Assembly: GCA_900550595.1 (NCBI GenBank)
Contig: URTB01000042.1
Coordinates: 1 to 9,128 of the forward strand
DNA from: an uncultured Collinsella sp.
Lineage (GTDB): Bacteria > Actinomycetota > Coriobacteriia > Coriobacteriales > Coriobacteriaceae
Length of the DNA stretch: 9,128 nucleotides
Reading direction: 5' to 3'
Shown here: piece after piece, positions 1 through 6,059 of the stretch
Position numbering within the stretch: position 1 is the first letter of the stretch
Layout: each line of letters starts with the position of its first letter
Position numbers and translations under genes: made by a program
Notes under the pieces: generated by a model
Database searches by the model: none
What the model was told of the DNA's origin: nothing
Seen by the model: the letters and a program-made list of their open reading frames with translations, nothing else

Positions 1-34
1 CGGGATTGGTCAATCTCGGCCGACTATATTTGGC

Positions 35-40
35 TAAAAT
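35..40 (+). promoter_or_regulatory. possible -10 element ahead of the LTA-synthase-like gene
   Basis: TAAAAT at 35-40 matches the -10 consensus at five of six positions and lies about 35 bp ahead of the TTG start at 76. No convincing -35 box stands at 16-18 bp spacing: the best resemblance, TTGGTC at 6-11, is 23 bp away. A second AT-rich hexamer, TATATT, sits at 25-30. This is the only AT-rich patch in the visible upstream DNA, so a weak promoter is plausible but unproven. Confidence 0.25.
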
Positions 41-75
41 AATCCGACGCTAACACTGCATGGATTACGAATCAA

Positions 76-2025
76 TTGCTCGTAAATGAGGACTGTTCCC
101 TATGGGTCCTTCCTTATTCGGCGCTCGGTGCTGCCGCCGTCATACTTCTTGTCGAGCCCTTGGTTTCGGGACTTATCGACCAAACCGATCTTGCGACGGG
201 AACGGTTGCCTGTATTTGCCGCGACATCCTTGTCGTCGGCGCTGTTTCAGCGCTCTCGTTCGTTTCACTCGAAATTGCCTGCAACGAAACGTTCTATCGC
301 ATTCCCGCCAACTCATTCGGGTTTTCCGTTGGGCTGCTCGCGACGGTTCTGCTCTCCCTTTATTTGCTGGGACAGCGTCATGGAGGAGTCATGGCCCTCG
401 TGCCCGTCGTCTGTTGTACCCTTGGCATTGCCGAGCACTTCGTCATAACGTTTAAAGGCGAGGCCATCCTGCCGAGCGACATTTTGGCATTGGGCACCGC
501 AATGGAAGTAAGTGAGGGATATGAGTTCACCTTCACTGCAGGAATCGTAACCTCACTCGCCCTGCTGGAGATTTCCCTGGGGCTTCTTTCGCTTATCCGA
601 CCGCGAAAGCTCCGTACGCCCGCCCATGTCTTCCCCGCAATCGCCGCTAACCTCTGCGCTTTTCTGCTAGTGACCGTTGTGGGGCTCTTGGGCTTTTCCA
701 ACATCGACTTGGAGCAGTCGCTGGATTTTGGATTTGACCGTTGGCAGCCCATCACCACGTATGCGTCTCAGGGTTTTATCACTTCGTTCACCGAAATGGT
801 CAACGAGTTGCCCATTGAAAAGCCCGAAGACTATACGCCCGATGAGGCGCAGAGCATCGAGCAGGAGCTCGCCGCCGCCTACGACAGCACGTATGGCTCG
901 AGCGAGCAGCGCGCGGCGGCCGTTGCCCAGTTCAATGAAATCAAGCCGACGATTGTTGCCGTCATGAACGAGAGTTTTAGCGACCTTTCGTGCTTTGAGC
1001 AGCTCCAGGCGGCCGGGTACACCGGTCCCGCATTCTACAACTCGCTTCCCGACACACTTGTTCGCGGCACCATGCTCGCTTCGGTCACCGGTGGCGGAAC
1101 GGCGAACTCCGAATTCGAATTTTTGACCGGAGCGACAACGGCCTTTGTCGGATTAGGCAAAATCCCCTATCAGCTGTATCAGATGAATGGCGTCAACAGC
1201 CTGGCAAAGGACCTTAAAGAGCTTGGGTATACCACTACCGCTATGCACCCGCAAAACCCCGTCAACTACCATCGAGATAAAATCTATCAGCAGCTGGGTT
1301 TTGGAGACTTTCTTTCAATCGGCGATTTCGAAGGTGCGCCCTATTACCATGCCGGCGTATGCGACTACGCCACCTACGACAAGATACTCGACCTGCTCAG
1401 AACCGACGAAGCCCCGCAGTTCATCTTTGACGTCACGATGCAAAATCACGGCGGCTACGACTATGGCACCGTTCCCGCCGAAGAGCTGACAAACTATTGG
1501 GTCGAGGGAGCCAGCGAGGGCGCCAATAGCGCGCTCAATACCTATCTCACCTGCATCAATGCATCCGACCGGGACCTCGAGTACTTTATCAACGAGCTCC
1601 GCAATATCGGCAGACCGGTTGTTCTTGTCTTTTTTGGCGACCATCAGCCGAGCGCCGCAACGACTCTCAACGACGAGCTGTACCCTCAGGAAGATACGGC
1701 AAGCCACGCTTTCCGTATCTATCAGTCGACCTATTTCGTCTGGGCTAACTATGAAATCGCCGGCAATACCGAGCTCAACGTCTACGACACCGTCGGGGCA
1801 AACGAGATTGCAGCTATTACCCTTAATAAGATCGGCGCCCCGCTCACTGACTATCAAAAGGCCCTGCTTGCAACAAGGTCAGATGTGCCCACCATCAATG
1901 TCGCCGGCTATCTTGGTGCCGACGGGCTGCGCTACGACTTGGAATCTGAAGACAGCCCATACGCCTCGACGATCGACAAGCTGCAGCGCATGCAATACCT
2001 CGAGTTCGCCAGCAAAGTTCAGTAA
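76..2025 (+). CDS. LTA synthase family (sulfatase-fold) membrane phosphotransferase
   Basis: The 649-residue protein has the layout of lipoteichoic acid synthase: an N-terminal membrane domain with about five or six hydrophobic segments (roughly residues 11-33, 50-68, 81-98, 103-125, 152-174, 185-207), a linker, and an extracytoplasmic sulfatase-type domain from about residue 290. Residues matching the LtaS active site are visible: Glu299 in NESFSD (metal), Thr342 in GGGTANSEFEFLTG (the nucleophile position), His399-Arg400, His458 in QNHGGYDY, and Asp522-His523 in FFGDHQP. LtaS-type enzymes transfer glycerol-phosphate from phosphatidylglycerol to a growing envelope polymer; here the exact polymer is unknown, since Coriobacteriia can carry lipoglycans rather than classical LTA. 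The start is uncertain. A stop at 40-42 bounds the frame, TTG at 76 is the first usual start codon, and no clear ribosome binding site precedes it; the first in-frame ATG (codon 106) would delete membrane segments. The gene appears monocistronic, with a 145-bp gap after it. Confidence 0.9.
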   Translation: MLVNEDCSLWVLPYSALGAAAVILLVEPLVSGLIDQTDLATGTVACICRDILVVGAVSALSFVSLEIACNETFYRIPANSFGFSVGLLATVLLSLYLLGQRHGGVMALVPVVCCTLGIAEHFVITFKGEAILPSDILALGTAMEVSEGYEFTFTAGIVTSLALLEISLGLLSLIRPRKLRTPAHVFPAIAANLCAFLLVTVVGLLGFSNIDLEQSLDFGFDRWQPITTYASQGFITSFTEMVNELPIEKPEDYTPDEAQSIEQELAAAYDSTYGSSEQRAAAVAQFNEIKPTIVAVMNESFSDLSCFEQLQAAGYTGPAFYNSLPDTLVRGTMLASVTGGGTANSEFEFLTGATTAFVGLGKIPYQLYQMNGVNSLAKDLKELGYTTTAMHPQNPVNYHRDKIYQQLGFGDFLSIGDFEGAPYYHAGVCDYATYDKILDLLRTDEAPQFIFDVTMQNHGGYDYGTVPAEELTNYWVEGASEGANSALNTYLTCINASDRDLEYFINELRNIGRPVVLVFFGDHQPSAATTLNDELYPQEDTASHAFRIYQSTYFVWANYEIAGNTELNVYDTVGANEIAAITLNKIGAPLTDYQKALLATRSDVPTINVAGYLGADGLRYDLESEDSPYASTIDKLQRMQYLEFASKVQ

Positions 2026-2079
2026 GCCCGCCCATTCGCTTGGACCCATCGTATTGCAAGCACGCTCGGCCCAAATGCA

Positions 2080-2107
2080 TCGCAAATGACTCCCGCTCGC
2101 AAACGAG
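2080..2107 (+). repeat. near-identical direct repeats and small dyad in the mrp promoter region
   Basis: TCGCAAATGA (2080-2089) and TCGCAAACGA (2097-2106) agree at nine of ten bases and start 17 bp apart. A further CAAATG at 2072-2077 precedes the first copy's CAAATG (2083-2088) by exactly 11 bp, about one helical turn. The second copy lies inside a short palindrome, CTCG-CAAA-CGAG (2096-2107). The elements cover the proposed -35 box and the promoter spacer, as an operator would. I do not recognise a known regulator site, and short repeats like these can arise by chance. Confidence 0.35.
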
Positions 2108-2115
2108 GGTACAAT
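2086..2115 (+). promoter_or_regulatory. probable promoter of the mrp-flavoprotein unit
   Basis: TACAAT at 2110-2115 is a good -10 hexamer (five of six). ATGACT at 2086-2091 shares the TGAC core of the -35 consensus, with an 18-bp spacer. Transcription would start near 2122 and give a leader of about 50 nt before the mrp ATG at 2171. The leader contains a GC-rich hairpin (2135-2148). The preceding gene ends at 2025 and nothing in the gap resembles a strong intrinsic terminator, so some readthrough from upstream is possible. Confidence 0.5.
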
Positions 2116-2134
2116 GACGCTCGTGTCACATCGC

Positions 2135-2148
2135 GGGGCCCCGGCCCC
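2135..2148 (+). promoter_or_regulatory. GC hairpin in the mrp 5' leader
   Basis: GGGGC (2135-2139) can pair with GCCCC (2144-2148) around a CCCG loop, ending 9 nt before the AAAGGAG ribosome binding site. No T-run follows, so it is not a terminator. It could affect mRNA stability or ribosome access, or simply reflect high GC content. Confidence 0.3.
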
Positions 2149-2170
2149 AACATATACAAAGGAGTCATAC

Positions 2171-3001
2171 ATGGGTTGCGAGCACACACAAGCAGCCGGC
2201 GGACAATCAACGCCGTCGCAATTTGAAGAGAATACGCTGTCGGAGGTCAAGCGCGTTATCGCTGTGCTTTCCGGCAAGGGAGGCGTCGGCAAGTCGTTTG
2301 TGACGGGCGCCATCGCAACCGAGCTCGCCCGCCGCGGCAACAAGGTTGGCATTCTCGACGCCGACATCACCGGCCCCTCCATCCCCAAAATGTTCGGCAT
2401 GAGCGGACGCCATGTCCATGCCCTCGGCAACCTCATGCTGCCCGAGATCTCCGAGCACGGCGTCAAGGTCATGAGCTCCAACCTGTTGCTCCAAAACGAA
2501 ACCGATCCCGTCCTTTGGCGTGGCCCGGTTATCGCGGGCGCCATCAGGCAATTCTGGAGCGAGACCTCGTGGGGCCCCATCGACTACCTGCTGGTCGATA
2601 TGCCTCCGGGAACGGGTGACGTCGCGCTCACCGTTTTCCAATCGCTGCCCGTCGATGGCATCGTCATCGTCACGAGCCCGCAAGACTTGGTCTCGATGAT
2701 CGTCGCCAAGGCAGTCAACATGGCCGAGAAGATGAACGTCCCTATTCTGGGCATTGTCGAGAACATGAGCTATATCGAGTGCCCCGACTGCGGCAAGAAG
2801 ATCGAGGTCTTTGGCAAGAGCAAGCTCCCCGAAGTCGCCGAGCGCTACAACCTCGACATCTTGGGTCAGCTTCCCATCAATCCGTCACTCGCCGAGGCCT
2901 GCGATAAGGGTGAAGTCGAGACCGCACTGCCCGATGGCATGCTGCCCAAGGCCGTCTCCGCCGTTGAGGCCATCGCCCCGCACAAGACAGACGAGGCCTA
3001 A
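2171..3001 (+). CDS. mrp: Mrp/ApbC/NBP35-type P-loop ATPase, iron-sulfur cluster carrier
   Basis: The 276-residue cytoplasmic protein belongs to the Mrp/NBP35 branch of the SIMIBI ATPases, which bind and transfer Fe-S clusters to apoproteins. Visible motifs are the deviant Walker A GKGGVGKS (residues 35-42), switch I DADITGPSIPKMFG (63-76), the Walker-B-like LLVDMPPGTGD (140-150), and ENMSYIECPDC, whose Cys204-x-x-Cys207 pair is the cluster-binding CxxC shared by two subunits in a dimer. There is no N-terminal MIP18/DUF59 domain, and the N-terminus has only one cysteine (Cys3), so the four-Cys ferredoxin-like motif of eukaryotic Nbp35 is absent. The start is ATG 2171, six bases after AAAGGAG (2158-2164); an in-frame upstream ATG at 2114 overlaps the -10 box and is unlikely. 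The TAA stop directly abuts the next gene's GTG, so the two genes are almost surely cotranscribed. Confidence 0.93.
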   Translation: MGCEHTQAAGGQSTPSQFEENTLSEVKRVIAVLSGKGGVGKSFVTGAIATELARRGNKVGILDADITGPSIPKMFGMSGRHVHALGNLMLPEISEHGVKVMSSNLLLQNETDPVLWRGPVIAGAIRQFWSETSWGPIDYLLVDMPPGTGDVALTVFQSLPVDGIVIVTSPQDLVSMIVAKAVNMAEKMNVPILGIVENMSYIECPDCGKKIEVFGKSKLPEVAERYNLDILGQLPINPSLAEACDKGEVETALPDGMLPKAVSAVEAIAPHKTDEA

Positions 3002-4273
3002 GTGAACGCAAGCGCCTTCTATGACGTCTTGGTGATCGGCGGCGGGGCCTCGGGCCTCGCCGCCGCCATTACGGCGGCGCGTGTCGACAAAAGGGTCTGC
3101 GTCGTCGAGCGCGACGTCGCCTGCGGTCTCAAGCTGCTCGCAACCGGAAACGGCCGCTGCAACCTCTCAAACGAATCCATCGACATTCGGCGATATAACC
3201 GCCCCGCCTTTGTCGAATCCATCATGGGCCCCCAACCCGAGCAAGATCTCGAGAGTTTTTTCTCCTCGCTGGGCATCATGACGATCCATGAGGAAGGCCG
3301 CCTATACCCGCGCTCCCTTCGCGCCGAGTCGGTTCGCGATGCACTCCTCAATGCATGCGAGCGTTTGGGCATCACCCTACTCTGCGGGACTAACGTCATT
3401 GCGGCTCATAAGGCTTCCGAAGGCTGGACGCTTCAGATCGACCGTCCCGCTCATGTACTCAAACCCAAAAAGCACGGCGACCGAAAGACGGAGCTCCGTT
3501 CGCTTCGAAAGGCGTTAGCCGATACTCCTCGCACGAGCGATGCCCTGCAGGCAAGGGCCGTGGTTATCGCTACGGGTGGCAACCCCACCGGCATCGCCGA
3601 GGTGTTTAGCCTTCCCTTGACGCCCCTGCGCCCCGTCCTGTGCCCCGTATCGGCATCAGTCGTCGGCGACCGGACGGCACTCGGAACTCTGGATGGTCTG
3701 CGCGTCCGAGCCCGCTTAACGCTCTCGCGCAGCCACGAAGAGCTCTGGCGAGAAGATGGCGAAGTGCTGTTCCGTGCCTTCGGCATCTCAGGCGTCGCCG
3801 CCTTCAATCTCTCTCGCCGTATCAACCAGGGCGACACTGTTCTGATCGACTTCTTTCCAGATTTCTCCAAAGATGAGCTGCTCGATACGCTCGAGCAGCG
3901 TGTCAACGTGCTCGGCGATTTTTCGCCCCGAAACTCCCACTGGCTTGACGGCATGCTCGCCCCGCAGCTCTCACACGTCGTCTGTACGGCATTCGAGCGG
4001 TGCCATCCCGGCTCGCGCGATGTCATCCACCTGGTCTCAATCCTCAAGCACTTTAAACTGTCCGTCGAAGGGACGGCAGAGGAGCGCTCAGCACAGGTCA
4101 CGCGTGGCGGCATATCTATCGAGTGCGTCTCGACACCCAATCTTTACGTGAACAGCACCACAGGCGCCCCGCTTTACGTCTGCGGAGAAGCGCTCGACAT
4201 CGACGCCGATTGCGGAGGCTTTAACCTTGCGTGGGCCTGGATCTCGGGTATTCGCGCTGCAAGCAGCCTGTAG
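3002..4273 (+). CDS. HI0933/YhiN-type FAD-dependent flavoprotein (aminoacetone oxidase family)
   Basis: The 423-residue protein has an N-terminal FAD-binding Rossmann motif, VIGGGASGLAAA (residues 11-22), with the ribose-binding acid at Glu36. The HI0933 family signature LATGNGRCNLSN follows at 46-57, then the second FAD contact ATGG (190-193), a GEVLFRAFGISGVAAF segment (253-268), and the C-terminal GEALDIDADCGGFNLAWAWISG (395-416). These C-terminal residues correspond to the family's GExLDvdG-x-GGYNLxxAWxSG block. The family is often labelled aminoacetone oxidase or BaiN-like, but most members have no proven substrate. Two departures stand out: a basic, low-complexity stretch at about 148-180, and a segment after the ATGG motif that lacks the usual SYPxTGSTGDGY-like sequence. 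The start is GTG 3002, with no gap after the mrp stop and a modest GAGG (2993-2996) five bases ahead, which suggests translational coupling to mrp. Confidence 0.88.
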   Translation: MNASAFYDVLVIGGGASGLAAAITAARVDKRVCVVERDVACGLKLLATGNGRCNLSNESIDIRRYNRPAFVESIMGPQPEQDLESFFSSLGIMTIHEEGRLYPRSLRAESVRDALLNACERLGITLLCGTNVIAAHKASEGWTLQIDRPAHVLKPKKHGDRKTELRSLRKALADTPRTSDALQARAVVIATGGNPTGIAEVFSLPLTPLRPVLCPVSASVVGDRTALGTLDGLRVRARLTLSRSHEELWREDGEVLFRAFGISGVAAFNLSRRINQGDTVLIDFFPDFSKDELLDTLEQRVNVLGDFSPRNSHWLDGMLAPQLSHVVCTAFERCHPGSRDVIHLVSILKHFKLSVEGTAEERSAQVTRGGISIECVSTPNLYVNSTTGAPLYVCGEALDIDADCGGFNLAWAWISGIRAASSL

Positions 4274-4283
4274 CCGCGCAGTC

Positions 4284-4289
4284 TATAAT
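4284..4289 (+). promoter_or_regulatory. perfect TATAAT -10 element ahead of the COG2509-type gene
   Basis: TATAAT at 4284-4289 matches the -10 consensus exactly and begins 11 bp after the stop of the preceding gene. No good -35 hexamer lies 16-18 bp upstream, and there is no TGn extension, so the element could be weak, activator-dependent or fortuitous. A transcript from here would start near 4296, giving a leader of about 58 nt made up largely of the hairpin at 4304-4327. Confidence 0.4.
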
Positions 4290-4303
4290 TAAAAACGCAT
4301 TCG

Positions 4304-4335
4304 GGCCGTCTGGGATACCGGACGGCCTCTTTCTT
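4304..4335 (+). terminator. intrinsic terminator or leader attenuator hairpin
   Basis: GGCCGTCTGG (4304-4313) pairs with CCGGACGGCC (4318-4327) around a GATA tetraloop: a 10-bp stem with one T-G wobble. The T-rich tail TCTTTCTT follows at 4328-4335. This is a good Rho-independent terminator for the mrp-flavoprotein unit. It ends only 6 bp before the AAGGAG of the next gene, and a perfect -10 box lies upstream of it, so it could also act as an attenuator in that gene's own leader. On the minus strand the stem is followed, after 8 bases, by TTTTTAATT, so two-way function is possible. Confidence 0.65.
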
Positions 4336-4353
4336 GCCTCTAAGGAGACCTCG

Positions 4354-5994
4354 ATGATCGAAATCACCCAAGTCAACGCGTCGCTCGATGAAGCCGGCGA
4401 TGAGAATGCCTGTCTCATTGTTGGCAAGCGAGTCGCCAAGCGCGTCCTACGTTGCAAGGACTCCGAGATCAAGTCCATCGAGCTCCACCGAAAGTCAATC
4501 GACGCTCGCAAAAAACGAGACGTCCATTTTATCCTGAGCTTTCGTGTTGAGCTGACTAGTCCCCACCTCGAGCGAGAAGCGGTCGACAGCGTTGCCGAGC
4601 GTGACCGCTCGCGTGTACGCGCGATAGAAGACGATGAACCTTCATTCCCCTCCCCCGTCTCCGACGCACCTCAAGAACGCCCTGTCGTTGTCGGTGCCGG
4701 CTGCGCCGGCCTTTTCGCTGCGCTTACGCTCGCCGAAGCGGGTCTTAAGCCCTTGCTCATCGAGCGCGGCGACCCGGCATTTCGCCGCTCACATGCGATC
4801 GACCTCTTTCTAAAGGAGCGCATCCTCGACCCCGAGAGCAATATCCAGTTTGGTCTGGGCGGCGCGGGGACCTTCTCGGACGGCAAGCTCAATACGGGAA
4901 CCAAAAATCCCGCCCATCGCCTTATCCTCGAGACCTTCGTCGAAGCGGGCGCTCCCCGCGATATTCTATGGGATGCAAAACCGCATATTGGCTCCGACAT
5001 CCTCCCCGCCGTCGTTACCAGCATCTCCCAGCGCATTGAACAGCTCGGAGGAACCGTTCGCTATCGAACGAAACTCGTTGACATTCACACTGACACATCT
5101 GGCGCCATTGTCGGTATCGACATCCAGTCGTCCCACGACGCGACAAGCGAGTCAATCAACACAAAGCATCTCATCCTTGCTTGCGGTCATTCTGCCCGCG
5201 ACGTATTCGAGGTTCTCAAAACCCATGATGTTGCCCTCGCGCAAAAGACCTTTGCCATGGGTGTGCGCATCGAGCATCCACAGCGCGACATCGACCGTGC
5301 CCAATATGGCCCCTCGGCGGGGCACTCGGCACTCGGAGCAGCCCCCTACAAGCTTGTCGCCCATCTCCCCAACGGGCGCAGCGTGTTCTCGTTTTGTATG
5401 TGCCCCGGCGGACAGGTTGTCGCGGCTTCTTCCGAGCAGGGCCATCTGTGCGTCAACGGTGCCAGCCTCAATGCTCGCGACGGGCGCAACGCAAATGCCG
5501 CCCTACTCGTTAACGTCACACCTGACGACCTTCCCAGCGATGATCCGCTCGCAGGCATTGAGCTCCAGCGCGCCTGCGAGCGAACCGCCTATCGCCTGGG
5601 TGGCTCTAACTGGAACGCGCCGGCACAGCTCGTCGGAGATTTCCTTGCCAAACGCGCCAGCACGGCACCCGGAAAGGTAAAACCAACCTATCCACTTGGC
5701 GTGACCTGGACGGCGATCGACGATGCCCTCCCGCAGCATATCGTCGAATCGCTTCGTTTGGGAATTCCCCTGCTCGGTAAGAAACTGCGTGGCTATGACC
5801 GCCCCGATGCGGTCCTCACTGGCGTGGAGACGCGTTCGAGCTCCCCGGTCACCGTCACCCGCGATCGAACATGCCACGCCGTGTCGACTCCGGGCCTTTA
5901 CCCTTGCGGCGAGGGTGCCGGATATGCCGGAGGAATCATGAGCGCAGCTACCGATGGCATCCGTTGCGCCGAAGCCCTGATCGCAGACCTCTAG
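4354..5994 (+). CDS. COG2509-type NAD(P)/FAD-dependent dehydrogenase-like flavoprotein
   Basis: The 546-residue protein closely follows the COG2509 family of uncharacterised FAD-dependent dehydrogenases. An N-terminal alpha/beta domain (about 1-95) carries the family's HRKSIDARKKRD segment (45-56). A variable Pro/Ser-rich linker leads to the FAD-binding VVVGAGCAGLFAALTLAEAG (111-130). Then come SNIQFGLGGAGTFSDGKLNT (162-181), CGHSARD (277-283), GVRIEHP (303-309), FSFCMCPGGQVV (345-356), VETRSSSPV (491-498), and the C-terminal FAD motif GLYPCGEGAGYAGGIMSAATDG (514-535). The length is normal for the family. The substrate is not established; the Cys-Met-Cys pair at 348-350 is a conserved-looking redox candidate, but its role is inference. 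The start is ATG 4354, six bases after AAGGAG (4342-4347). The frame is open back to 4231, but that stretch overlaps the previous gene and the hairpin and has no such binding site. No signal peptide is seen, so the protein is probably cytosolic. Confidence 0.9.
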   Translation: MIEITQVNASLDEAGDENACLIVGKRVAKRVLRCKDSEIKSIELHRKSIDARKKRDVHFILSFRVELTSPHLEREAVDSVAERDRSRVRAIEDDEPSFPSPVSDAPQERPVVVGAGCAGLFAALTLAEAGLKPLLIERGDPAFRRSHAIDLFLKERILDPESNIQFGLGGAGTFSDGKLNTGTKNPAHRLILETFVEAGAPRDILWDAKPHIGSDILPAVVTSISQRIEQLGGTVRYRTKLVDIHTDTSGAIVGIDIQSSHDATSESINTKHLILACGHSARDVFEVLKTHDVALAQKTFAMGVRIEHPQRDIDRAQYGPSAGHSALGAAPYKLVAHLPNGRSVFSFCMCPGGQVVAASSEQGHLCVNGASLNARDGRNANAALLVNVTPDDLPSDDPLAGIELQRACERTAYRLGGSNWNAPAQLVGDFLAKRASTAPGKVKPTYPLGVTWTAIDDALPQHIVESLRLGIPLLGKKLRGYDRPDAVLTGVETRSSSPVTVTRDRTCHAVSTPGLYPCGEGAGYAGGIMSAATDGIRCAEALIADL

Positions 5995-6020
5995 CGCACG
6001 AATTCCAGCACGCAAAAGAC

Positions 6021-6056
6021 ACAGGCCCCGAGCTCCACAGGGAACTCGGGGCCTGT
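6021..6056. terminator. bidirectional terminator between convergent genes
   Basis: ACAGGCCCCGAG (6021-6032) is the exact reverse complement of CTCGGGGCCTGT (6045-6056), giving a 12-bp stem, with a further TCC/GGA pairing possible inside the 12-nt loop. For uvrB, read on the minus strand, the stem starts 3 bp after the TAG stop and is followed by CTTTTG, a short U-run. For the plus-strand gene ending at 5994 the downstream tail TTCGCTATTTCTT is weaker but T-rich. Convergent genes 65 bp apart sharing one hairpin is a standard arrangement. Confidence 0.85.
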
Positions 6057-6059
6057 TCG

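Noticed and set aside
86..448. 120-codon frame starting at ATG 86
   Set aside because: It is out of frame with the LTA-synthase-like gene over its membrane domain, gives a Ser/Arg-rich sequence without domains, and ends inside that gene.
1315..1857. 180-codon minus-strand frame inside the LTA-synthase-like gene
   Set aside because: Antisense to the catalytic domain, with no family resemblance and no ribosome binding site; a shadow frame.
2038..2061. GCTTG/CAAGC inverted repeat after the LTA-synthase-like gene as a terminator
   Set aside because: The stem is only 5 bp with a 14-nt loop and no T-run follows.
2114..2170. Upstream ATG extending mrp by 19 codons
   Set aside because: The ATG overlaps the TACAAT -10 box, and the added residues look like leader sequence. 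AAAGGAG is correctly spaced for ATG 2171 instead.
1879..2580. 233-codon minus-strand frame across the LTA-synthase-like gene end and mrp
   Set aside because: It spans two well-supported plus-strand genes and the promoter gap between them; no domain is recognisable.
3451..4140. 229-codon minus-strand frame inside the HI0933-type gene
   Set aside because: Composition is Ser/Arg/Pro-rich nonsense typical of a reverse-strand shadow, and the plus-strand gene explains the region.
4231..4353. Upstream start extending the COG2509-type protein by 41 residues
   Set aside because: The extension would overlap the preceding gene and the terminator-like hairpin, while ATG 4354 has AAGGAG six bases ahead and matches the usual family N-terminus.
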